From Symbiodinium natans (lineage: Eukaryota > Sar > Dinophyceae > Suessiales > Symbiodiniaceae), in NCBI GenBank assembly GCA_905221605.1, contig CAJNDS010002141.1:516878-580877 (forward strand): DNA of 64,000 nucleotides. Direction: 5' to 3'. Below, one piece after another: positions 10,521 to 19,700 of this stretch. Position 1 is the stretch's first letter. Each line of letters starts with the position of its first letter. The notes under the pieces are model-generated. The model was not told where the DNA came from, searched no databases, and saw only the letters and a program-made list of their open reading frames with translations. The position numbers were made by a program, and so were the translations under genes.

Positions 10521-11296
10521 AGGCCCTGTAGTGATGACGGCAGAGCTGAGAGGTCTTGAACATTTTTGGGGTTCAAGGCCGTAGGGCTTAAAGGCTTAGA
10601 ATTCAGGGCGGCGATGGGTAGGAGTGGCTATGTGGTCTGAGGGGTTCGAGGATAGGCTTGTCAGTCAGGCGTTGAGGTTCAGTCTTCGCTGGGGTTTAGG
10701 GAGTTTAGGGTTTAGGGCTTTATGTGCACGATCCTATACTTCCAGGGTTCAGGCAGACGCCAACATTAGGTGCTGTGGAGGAACTGGAGTTGCGATGGCA
10801 TGTGTCACCGGTAGAGCCTGTCTAACACGGTTTCGGGTTTAGGGTTTATGGTTTAGGGTTTAGGGAAACCTCTATGAGGGAGTACACCTCCTCTCAAGCC
10901 CGACACTGCGCGAGGAGAGTACAGGCAGATGGGGGGCAAAAAGCTAGAAACACTGAGCGTAAAACCCTGAGGACTTGCAAGTAGCCCGAACGTTTTAGGG
11001 TTTAGGTGCTAGAGAGTTGAGGGGCTAAGCCCTATACCCTGAAGAGCCCGAAACTTTAACACAAACCTAAAACTGCACCCTGAAGAGTACAAAGTTTGGG
11101 GCTTGGGGTGTAGGAGTTTCGGCGGACCGTAATTGAAAGAACTACATGCCGTCAAATTTGGGCTCGGAGGTAAAGGTGATATGTTGAGAAGTTCGAGGCC
11201 CCCTCAGTGAACCCCTAAACATTCAATCTAGAGAATGTTTAGGGTGCAGGCTCTGGTGAAAAGAAAGGCTATTGGGTTTGAGGGTTTAGCCCCAAG

Positions 11297-11398
11297 GGGT
11301 CCATGTACCCATGAAGATATACTTGGGCCTTAGAGGGGTTCCTATAAAGTAGCTTTAGGGCCCAAGTATAGACCATATGGGTACATGGTCCCTGAGGG
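11297..11398 (+). mobile_element. Family D palindromic element
   Basis: The arms GGTCCATGTACCCAT and ATGGGTACATGGTCC enclose an inner palindrome (TATACTTGGGCC / GGCCCAAGTATA). Related copies are at 48514-48620, 22804-22873 and 56548-56590. Confidence 0.7.
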
Positions 11399-11518
11399 TA
11401 GGGTTTAGGGTGTGCGTATGCCACCGAAAAGGCTCAAACCCAAGGTCAGTAGGCCCAGCAGCCCCTGAAGCCAAGGCGCAGTGGGCCCTAAACCGAACAC
11501 CCACAGGCCCAAAAGCAC

Positions 11519-11655
11519 TCTAAACCCTAAACCCTAAACCCCAAACCCCACACCCCAAACCCTAAACCCTAAACCCTAAACCCTAAACCCTAAACCCTAA
11601 ACCCTAAACCCTAAACCCTAAACCCTAAACCCTAAACCCTAACCCTAAACCCAGT
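11519..11655. repeat. CCCTAAA array
   Basis: About 19 mostly perfect CCCTAAA units. Confidence 0.95.
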
Positions 11656-11763
11656 AGGCCCAGTCTGCCTTAAACCCGAATATCAAGGCCCAGTAGCCCT
11701 GTAAAGCACAAGGCCCGATAGTCGTGAAAGACTAAAGCCGCTTGCGAAGGAGATAAGGGTTGA

Positions 11764-11900
11764 AAGAATATACGTATGTATGGATATATATATATACATA
11801 TTATATATATATGTATGTGCATATATATATATATGCATATATGTATGTATGCATATATATATATACACATATAGATACATATGTATATATATATAGAGAT
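11764..11900. repeat. TA/TATG microsatellite
   Basis: Long run of TA, TATG and GCATA units with palindromic character. The Ile/Tyr/His-rich ORFs over it are not genes. Confidence 0.9.
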
Positions 11901-12364
11901 GTAAAGGAACGAGGTTTAGGGCTTTAGGAAACCCTGTACCCTAAACCCTTAATGACACGTTCTGGTGTTGGGGTTTTTGTTGAGCCCTCAGCGGGGTCTC
12001 CCAACTCTAAACCCTAAACCCCAAACCCCAAACCCTAAACCCTCAACCCTGAGCCCTGCCGAGGCCGTGGGGATTGGTCTCAGGTGGATGGGACAACACG
12101 GCCGCGAGCCCGGGAGAGGTTTAGGGTTTAGGGTTTAGGAAGGCAGGGTGATGGTTTTAGGGATTTAGTGCTTTCAATCCCCCGATTTTGCGGCGTATGG
12201 AAGTACGATTTAGGGCCGAAAAGGTTAGGATGCGCCCCGCCCTTGCAAGTGTAAAATAGAGCTCTTGTAGCACGCAGGCCAAAAAAGAGCACCAGAAACA
12301 CGAAACACGCTGGCCTTCGGCAATCCAAGCATGGCATAAGGGAGCAGAAAACATAGCGCTAGAC

Positions 12365-12605
12365 ATGTCACAGACAGGAGCACACAAAAAGCATCACCGG
12401 AAGTAGCACAAGCAGGAACAGAAAAAGTAGCACCCTAAATAGCACAAGCAGGAGCACAAGAAGTCACAACAGAAACAGCAGAGACAGGAGCAGAACAAGT
12501 GGCACCCAGAAACAGCACAAGTTTTGATACAAAACATGTGATCACTCCCTGCCCGTTCTTTTTTCCTTGCTTTTGCTGGTGCTTCTGCTTGTGCTCACTG
12601 TTACT
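12365..12605. repeat. Degenerate AGCACAAGCAGGAGCA repeat with inverted partner
   Basis: About seven degenerate units of AGCACAAGCAGGA(A/G)CA at about 12370-12525, followed at about 12560-12600 by the complementary run (GCTTTTGCTGGTGCTTCTGC). The arms could fold into an imperfect hairpin. Confidence 0.65.
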
Positions 12606-12611
12606 AGTAGT

Positions 12612-12725
12612 AGGCCCTGGGAGATTCTTATGTTTCCCCTTATTGTGTTAAAGAGGATCATCTGTAGAATCTGTAGGACTATCTCTTTTTTTGTCACAGG
12701 GTTTTTGTTTGGGGCCATCCTAGGT
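12612..12725 (+). mobile_element. Family H element, diverged
   Basis: AGGCCCTGGGAGATTCTTAT, then AAAGAGGATCAT and GGGGCCATCC, follow the order of family H at 134 and 21053. Ends are eroded. Confidence 0.45.
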
Positions 12726-12727
12726 TA

Positions 12728-12918
12728 GCTAGGACCCGGAGTAGGCCCTTATTAGTATTATTATTAGTATTATTATTCTGATTACTGTTATTATGATTAT
12801 GTATACATATTCTTGTTATGATTTTACTGTTTTTTGTTCGAGCCATTATCATCTCATCCCCTTAAAACCAAAAAGGCCACCCCCTTTTTATTCCTGGGTA
12901 ACTCCTGGGTCTGGTTAG
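12728..12918 (+). mobile_element. Family B element expanded by microsatellite
   Basis: The left end TTAGCTAGGACCCGGAGTAG and right end GTAACTCCTGGGTCTGG are family B. The centre carries a TTATTAGTATTA microsatellite of about 70 bp, absent from other copies. A poly-G run lies downstream at about 12944-12974. Confidence 0.65.
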
Positions 12919-13357
12919 TTAGTTGGTCGGGGCCGGGTGGGGGGTGGGTGGGGGGGGGGGGGGGGGGGGGGGGGTTACCAAGCCTAAGTCTGTGGGGTTT
13001 CGGGTTTAGGGTTTCGGGTTTGGGTTTTGGGGTTTAGGGTTTAGGGTTTAGGGCTTAGTCTTTTGGGGATTAATGTGTGTGTGTGTGTCTTTTTTTCGGA
13101 GGAGGGTTTTGGAGTTTATTGTTTTATTTCTGGTATCACTAGTATTAAATAATATAATATGTTTTATTGTTATTCTTCTTCTTACTATTATTTACACACA
13201 TATATATATATATATGTCTATACTTTTCTACATGGATCCTTCCTCAAGACCATACGTAGGGCGAGCCCTAAACGTTTCTCGTCCTCCTGGTTTCCAGCGA
13301 GATCCCCTTTGAGCTCTAAGCCCCTTGTACCTCCAAGCCCCTTGTACCGTGAACCCT

Positions 13358-13500
13358 ACTTGGAGGTTCATGGTACTTAGTAACTAATTATAACTGTACT
13401 TAGGACCCACTTATAAGCTCCGTAAGTGCCCTAATACGGTTATAAGTACAGTTCTAAGTACAGTTGTAATTGGTTAATAAGTACCATGAACCTCCAAGTA
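13358..13500. mobile_element. Family C palindromic MITE, copy 1
   Basis: The ends TACTTGGAGGTTCATGGTAC and GTACCATGAACCTCCAAGTA are perfect inverted repeats, and the interior is largely self-complementary (ACTTATAA arms). AT-rich compared with its surroundings. Confidence 0.85.
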
Positions 13501-13644
13501 AGCTCTATCCAAACCTAGAGGGTCCATTTGTACTGCTACAATGGAATTAGGTAGCCCAAAACCCTATTCAGTATGGTTCTTGGGGTACCTAATTAGGAAA
13601 CGTAGCCTTCAAACCACAAACCCGTACTCGTTTTTTGGGCTTAT

Positions 13645-13799
13645 TACTTGAAGGTTCATGGTACTTACTAACCAATTATAACTGGGCTTATAACCCTACT
13701 TATAAGTGGGATAACCCCTATAAGGCCCTTTAGGGGTATTATAAGTAGGGTTACAAGTACAGTTATAATTGGTTAGTAAGTACCATGAACCTTCAAGTA
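13645..13799 (+). mobile_element. Family C MITE, copy 2, 8-bp TSD GGGCTTAT
   Basis: The ends TACTTGAAGG and CCTTCAAGTA are flanked on both sides by GGGCTTAT (13637-13644 and 13800-13807). An 8-bp duplication is typical of hAT-type elements. No ORF inside, so it is non-autonomous. Confidence 0.85.
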
Positions 13800-13945
13800 G
13801 GGCTTATTCGGGCTTGCTCGGGCATATTGGGGGTTACTAGCTCTATCCAAGCCCAGTCTTCAAACCCGTATTCCTTGATATTGAAACTTCCCGTCCTAAC
13901 TACCCCTAAACCTTACATCCCTCAACCCTAAGCGGCCCCCTAAAG

Positions 13946-14100
13946 TACTTGAAGGTTCATGGTACTTACTAACCAATTATAACTGTACTTATAACCCTAC
14001 TTATAATACCCCTAAAGGGCCTTATAGGGGTTATCCCACTTATAAGTAGGGTTATAAGCCCAGTTATAATTGGTTAGTAAGTACCATGAACCTTCAAGTA
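13946..14100 (-). mobile_element. Family C MITE, copy 3, inverted relative to copy 2
   Basis: Reading the reverse complement gives copy 2 with only about one difference by eye. Copies 2 and 3, 146 bp apart and opposite in direction, form a large near-perfect inverted repeat. No clear TSD at this copy. Confidence 0.85.
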
Positions 14101-14229
14101 AGCACGTAGAGGCCTGAACCCTGGACGCTTAGGGCTTATTGGGGCTCATTCGGGCGTGTTGGGGCTTACTAGGGCGTGTTAGATCTCAGGGCTTAGGCCT
14201 AAGAACTATTCCTGAATCCAAACCCCTAA

Positions 14230-14390
14230 CCCCCCTAAACCCTAACCCTAAACCCTAAACCCTAAACCCCTAAACCCCTAAACCCCTAAACCCCTAAACC
14301 CCTAAACCCCTAAACCCCTAAACCCCTAAACCCCTCAACCCCTCAACCCCTAAACCCCTAAACCCCTAAACCCTAAACCCTAAACCCGAT
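14230..14390. repeat. CCCCTAAA-rich telomeric-variant array
   Basis: Octamer units ACCCCTAA dominate, flanked by CCCTAAA heptamers. Confidence 0.9.
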
Positions 14391-14916
14391 TACGCAATTT
14401 TGAGGTCCAGTACTGGGACCTGCGTGCGGGCGTAAAGCTCAGACACAGAGGTGTTGGGTTTAGGGTTCAGGGGTTTAGGGATTTATGCAGGCGTTTCGGG
14501 TTTAGGGGTTTGGGTTTAGGGTTTAGGGTGTATAGGTTTAGGGGTTTAGAGTTTAGGGTGTAGAGGTTTAGGGGTTTAGAGTTTAGGGTGTTGGGTTTGC
14601 AGGGCTCAGTGGTTAGGATTCAGCAGGCTCTTCGATTCTTGGGGTGCTGCGTTTTCGTTTGAGGTTTCGTGTTATACATAAGTTGCCGGCCTCAGAATAC
14701 CCGGAGCTCGCCCGGAGTAAGTGGCTAAAGTCTTGGGCAGCAAAGGAGTCTTGGGCACCGGCACATCGAATGCACTTGCCCGAAACCCTAAACCCTAAAC
14801 CCTAAACCCTAAACCCTAAACCCTAAACCCCAAACTCCGGCCGCTGTTCTTTTAGCCCCAAGGCCGACTCTCTTGCAAACTAATCTGTGGGTTGACCGAC
14901 AAATCCTTTTCGTCGC

Positions 14917-15944
14917 ATGTCCGGCATGGCGTCCATGTCCTTCCTGCTGCTCTTGCTGTCTGGAGTCGTTGTGAACGCCTCTTGGTGGCCCAGTGGTACC
15001 CTTTACTGTGTTTTTTTTGTTGGTTATGGGTTTAGGGTTTAGGGTTTGGGGCGGTTCCCTTATAAAGTAACCAACCCCAAAAAAGGGGTGCCCTTATTTT
15101 CAACATGGCTGCTGGGCTACCAAGGCCTTGCGTGAGACTCGTGCGCAGGAACACCAAAGCAGCGGCGGCACTTGGTTCAGCAAATGCCGATCTTCCAAGT
15201 GCAGCAACCAGACCTTTGATGTGGGGGGCGAGGACGGTGGAAGCATTCAGCTTCAAGATTGCGAGGTGCGCTTGCACGAGCCAGTCGAAATCGGTGGCAC
15301 AGATATGTGCGAGGAGACGTGTTCTGTGCCCTACTCCGGCGAAACAAAGAGTGTCAAAGTCGTGCGGGAAAGTGGACATGGAGAACAGCAGTGCCGCTTC
15401 CAGGAAGCCCATGGTTTCTTGGCAATTGGAGGTTTAGGGTTTGGGGTTTGGTGTAGGGTCAGGTAGCCCAGGGGTGCCTTTTGCCCTTTTTTGCGTTCAA
15501 GGTTCCCTCATCAAGAAGCCAACCCCAAAAAGTGTACCCACCCTTATATATACCAACCCCAAACAGTGTACCCGCCCTTATTATATGGTAGCTGGGCTAC
15601 CAAGGTTTCTGCACTGGCAAATGCTGCACGGCCAAATGCAGCAACCAAGCCTATGAGCCCAAAGCAGACGGTATCACGTGGCAGTTCACAGATTGCCGGC
15701 CGGCAGGCGAGGGAAGCCAGAGTCTGATGCGTTTCTTCGAGGTAGAGTAGAGGTAGCCTTTAACCTTTTTGGGTTAATAAACCCTAAACCCTAAACCCTA
15801 AACCCTAAACCCTAAACCCTAAACCCTGCAACCCTAAACTAAGGTGTCTATAAGGGTGACCTTCATGGAGAGTTCCCCACCTGCGCAGAGACGTGCACCG
15901 TGCTTCATTCCGGAGAGCCCACGCCTTACTCAGCCAACAGTTGA
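14917..15944 (+). CDS. Secreted or surface cysteine-rich repeat protein
   Basis: Exon 1 (14917-14976) starts with ATG and encodes a signal peptide, MSGMASMSFLLLLLSGVVVN. Exon 2 (15125-15428) joins in frame after a GC-AG intron, giving VNALRE. It holds Cys motifs FSKCRSSKCSNQTF, then LQDCEVRLHEPV and MCEETCSVPYSGET. Exon 3 (15605 to about 15738) repeats the first motif as FCTGKCCTAKCSNQAYE, then FTDCRPAGEG. Exon 4 (about 15842-15944) repeats the second as CAETCTVLHSGEP, with an in-frame TGA at 15942. The protein is thus two copies of a roughly 100-residue Cys-rich module, probably disulfide-bonded outside the cell. I do not recognise the family. Exon 3/4 border and the true 3' end are uncertain. 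Confidence 0.75.
14981..15124 (+). mobile_element. Family A introner in cysteine-rich gene, TSD GCCT
   Basis: The ends CTTGGTGGCCCAGTGGTACC and GCTGGGCTACCAAG are flanked by GCCT at 14977-14980 and 15125-15128. The intron 14977-15124 is GC-AG, and its removal fuses the signal peptide exon to the Cys-rich exon in frame. TTTAGGG units sit in the centre near 15029-15048. Confidence 0.9.
15458..15604 (+). mobile_element. Family A introner between Cys-rich exons
   Basis: The left end is eroded (AGGTAGCCCAGGGGTGCC). The right end is AGCTGGGCTACCAAG, whose AG is the 3' splice site. An internal segment (ACCAACCCCAAA..GTGTACCC..CCTTAT) is duplicated at about 15520 and 15553. The intron probably starts at GAGG, 15429, since that keeps the frame. 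Confidence 0.75.
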
Positions 15945-16075
15945 GCTTCAAACTTTCTTGGGGCTTCCATAGTCAACCCTAAACCCTAAACCCTAAACAC
16001 TAAACCCTAAACCCTAAACCCGAAACCCTAAACCCTAAACCCTAAACCCTAAACCCTAAACCCTACAACGAAGTT
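15780..16075. repeat. CCCTAAA arrays around the last Cys-rich exon
   Basis: About seven units at 15780-15830 and about 14 units at 15975-16065, on both sides of the exon ending near 15944. Confidence 0.9.
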
Positions 16076-16329
16076 GAACCTTCTTTTTCTTCCTCGGCTT
16101 TTGGAGATGTAAGGCAAGTCGAGGTCCTCAGACTCAGTGGGCTGGTAAGCCCCTTGGTGGCCCCAATGGTGCCCTTTTTTTTGTTTTCTCCCTTTTTTGG
16201 GGTTTAGGGTTTAGGGTTTAGGGTTTATTTAGGGTTTAGGGTTTAGTGTTTAGGGTTTAGGGCAAGCAAGGCCCCAAGCAGCCACACTGCGAGCTTAAGG
16301 AGCCGGGCTTGCAAGAAGCTCGGCTGCCC

Positions 16330-16440
16330 CAGCAGTTACCGGGTTTAGGGTTTAGGATTTAGGGTTTAGGATTTAGGGTTTAGGGCTTAGGATTTAGGGT
16401 TTAGGGCTTAGGGCTTAGGGTTTAGGATCTAGGGTTTATG
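16330..16440. repeat. TTTAGGG/TTTAGGA mixed array
   Basis: Alternating TTTAGGG and TTTAGGA/CTTAGGG units. A higher-order period of 14 is visible (GGGTTTAGGATTTA). Confidence 0.8.
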
Positions 16441-16444
16441 CCTA

Positions 16445-16556
16445 AAGAAAAGCTGAATGAGTACACTTTACACTTTTTTGGGATGCTATGATCCCCTGTA
16501 GAACTGAAAATGTACACTTGTTTGCACTTGTTTGGGGTTGCAGAGAACTCGGATGC
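16445..16556 (+). mobile_element. Family I element
   Basis: AGCTGAATGAGTACACTTTA, then GGGATGCTATGATCCCCTGT, AGAACTGAAAATGTACACTT and GGGGTTGCAGAGAACTC. Related copies are at 16995, 21735 and 49017. Confidence 0.65.
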
Positions 16557-16750
16557 GCAGCAGTACCCTTATTAGGGCTTAGGATGTAGGGTTTAGGATT
16601 TAGGGTTGAGGGTTTAGAGCTTTTCGGATTTACACGTTATGCCTTTTTTTTTTTTTTGGGGGGGGGTTCAGGTCCCCTTATAAACCCTTTTACTAGCAAA
16701 GGAAGGGCACCCTTTTAATCCTAGGTTGCTGGGCAACCTAGGAAACGGCC

Positions 16751-19700
16751 ATGGAATTCGTCGACCAGCTTGAGACTGGCTTGGCCCAAGCAGAATTTGT
16801 GTTTATTGTTCATTCTCCCCCTTCTTGGGTTTTAAGGGGATCCTGTCTAGGATAGACATGCGTACCGTATCAGAGTGTTCACAGGGCTTCTCAACTCTAG
16901 ACCCTAAACCTTAAACAAAGGAGAAGAAAGCCCTGACCATCACGAATGGCAAGTGGTCCTTACTGCCACTGATGAGGGGCGACGTCGTCACTGAGCAGCT
17001 GAATGAGTACACTTTACAGGTTTGGGGGATACCAGGATACCATAGTACCCCATAGAACTGAAAGTGTACACTTTTTTTGGGGCTTATGAACTCAGCAACT
17101 AACTTTGTGGTGCTTTACTTCAACTTTAAATCCTCAGCCTTTTTGGATTTCTTTTGTGTTTCTTAACCAAGCAGCTAGAAATGTAATCCATAGCTACCTT
17201 CCTAAGTGCAGCCGAGCTAAGGTCGCCAGTTTCCTGAAGCAGGTGGAGCGGGGGGTCCTGAAGCCGGAGTTTGAAGCGAGCGAAGGGCACGGCTACAGCC
17301 GTGAGATCTCCCAAGAGGCTCAAAGCTTGATTCGAGTTTAGGGTTTAGGGTTTAGGGTGTGGGGTTTAGGGTTTAGGGTTTAGGTTTTAGGGTTTAGGGT
17401 TTAGGGTTTAGGGTTTAGGGTTTAGGGTTTAGGGTTTAGGGTGCCGGGTTTAGTGTGCAGGGTTTAGAGGGTTTAGGGTTTAGGGTTGGGGAAAGTTGCA
17501 TGGTCCCTCAATGTGGTCCCTGCCTCCTTTCAAGGGTTCTGAAGTATGGGCCCTTGGGTTTGTATAGGGTATATACGTGGTAGATAGGGGCTCCCCTTGC
17601 CAAGGGCCCTTACTAAGGGACCATGTAACTACTCTAAGAGAGGCGCAGCATGTGGCGATCATTGGAGATCTTCATGGGCAGCTCTTCAATCTCCTTGCTT
17701 ACTTGTTGAACATCCAAACGGTTCACAAGGACAAAGGCTTCCGCCGCCTTGAGGGGTCGTCCTTGTTGTTTTGCGATCCCCAAATTCAGTACGTCTTCAT
17801 GGGTGACTATGTGGACCGCGGCGAAAGAGGAGTGGAGCTGCTTCTACTTCTACTCGCCTACAAGGCGGGAGTTCTAAAACTTGTCTCAGATGGACAATGA
17901 CAATGAGACTCATGGCCAGTTGGAGGTTTAGGGTTTAGGGATTTGGGATTCAGGGTTTATAGAGTTTAATTCAGTTTATAGAGTTTAATTCAGTTTATAG
18001 GGTTTAAAGGGTGTATGGGGTTAAAAGGTATTAACTTGTCTCCCCCTCCTGGGATACTCTTGGGTCTAGCCCTAAACCCTAAACCCTAAACCCTAAACCC
18101 TAAACACTAAACACTAAACCCTAAACCCTAAACCCTAAACCTTCGGCCATTCCTGAGACCCTGAAGATCCCTGAAGGCTCGATGCCCTCAAGGCCTGATT
18201 CTCTTGCAAGGCAACCACGAGACTCCGGACATGTGGGGCAAGTATGGCTTCGGTCACTCGGTTGAGGGTTTAGGGTTTAGGGTTTAGGGTTTAGGGTTTA
18301 GGGTTTAGGGTTTAGGGTTTAGGGTTTAGCCCAGTGGCACCCGTTTGCTCCTTCGTTGAGTTTAGGGGTTGCATTTTCAAGAAGCCAACCCCTAAGGAGG
18401 GTGCCCCTTGTTATGATATGGGGGTGTACGGCCATACGGGACCCCGAATATAGACCCCAAATAGTAGGATCCCCTTATCATAAGGACCCCAAGAACTAAA
18501 CCCTAAACCCCACACGACAAACCCTCAACCCTAAACCCTCAACCCTAAACCCTAAACCCTAAACCCTCATGTCGGAATCCGCAAGATGGTCGGCCACTGG
18601 GCCTGCCAAGGAAAGGAGCTGAGGCATAAGTTGGCCATCGGAAGCTTGGTTGCCCAGTGGTTCCCTTATAAAATAACCAACCCAAAAAAGGTTTAGGGTT
18701 TAGGGTTTAGGGCTACCAAGGAAGAAACCACATCGTGAAGGTCGTGGAACTTCTGCCCTACGTCGCGGTGGCACCTGGCAAGTTCATGGCCTTGCATGGC
18801 GGGATCAGCCCACGGATGGTGCAGAGCTGCGCAGGAAACCCTAAACCCTAAACCACCCTAAACCCTAAACCCTAAACCCTAAACCCTAAACCCCGCGCAG
18901 GAAAGGCCGGCCACTTTGGGGACTGCCTCGATGCGGGGACTGCCCAGACGACAGTGTGGGCCGATCCTCATGCTGCTCGGTAGGCCCGGTAGGCCCATGG
19001 GATTTTCTCATATTTTCCTTTTTGGTTTAGGGTTTAGGGTTCAGGGTTTAGGGTTTAGGGTTTAGGATGTTCACAGTCCTTAATTGGGACTATCGTACCC
19101 CCTTTTATAATCCCTACTGAGGACTGTTACCACGAGGAGGAACAGCCCAACTTGCTGTGCTTAAGGGGGTCACATACGTGGAACATTCTCCTCAGAGGGC
19201 CACATACTAGCAATGTTCTCCTAAGAGGGTCACATACTAGGTAATAGGAAACCCTAAACCCTAAACCCTAAAGCCTAAACCCAAAACCCCAAACCCTGAA
19301 CCCTAAACCCCAAACCCTAAACCCTAAACCGCTTTTAAGGGCCCTCCCAGGATGGCAGGGGCTGGATTGCTTCTCCGAGGGGTCCAGAGATCTACAAGTT
19401 TCTCGGCTTTCTAGGGTTTGGGGTTTAGGGTTTAGGGTTTAGGGTTTAGGGCTAGGACCGGGAGTAGGCCTTTTTTTTTGTTTTGTTTTTCCTTTTTTTA
19501 GGGTTTGGGGTTCCCTTATCTCCTCCTTAAAACTGAAAAGGTTACCCTTTTTATTCCTAGGCTACTCCCGGGTCTAGTCTGGCTGGTTCCTAGGACTTTC
19601 ATCCTTTTGGGTTTTTGGTAGACACCGCAAAAAAGGAGCCTAAAAGTTTTAAATGTTTTGGAGGTGTTCAGGGGACCCTAAACCCTAAGCCCTAAATCTT

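Larger units (their letters stand above)
10260..14230. other. About 4 kb without a convincing gene
   Basis: Holds telomeric tracts, family B, C, D and H elements, simple repeats and unique sequence. Open stretches such as 10624-10842 and 12834-13037 are interrupted by or built from repeats and show no recognisable domain. A gene with very short exons cannot be excluded. Confidence 0.6.

Noticed and set aside
13073-13380. Hydrophobic 79-codon ORF resembling a small membrane protein
   Set aside because: It runs from a GT microsatellite through AT-rich sequence with TA repeats into unrelated sequence and the edge of a MITE; no coding support.
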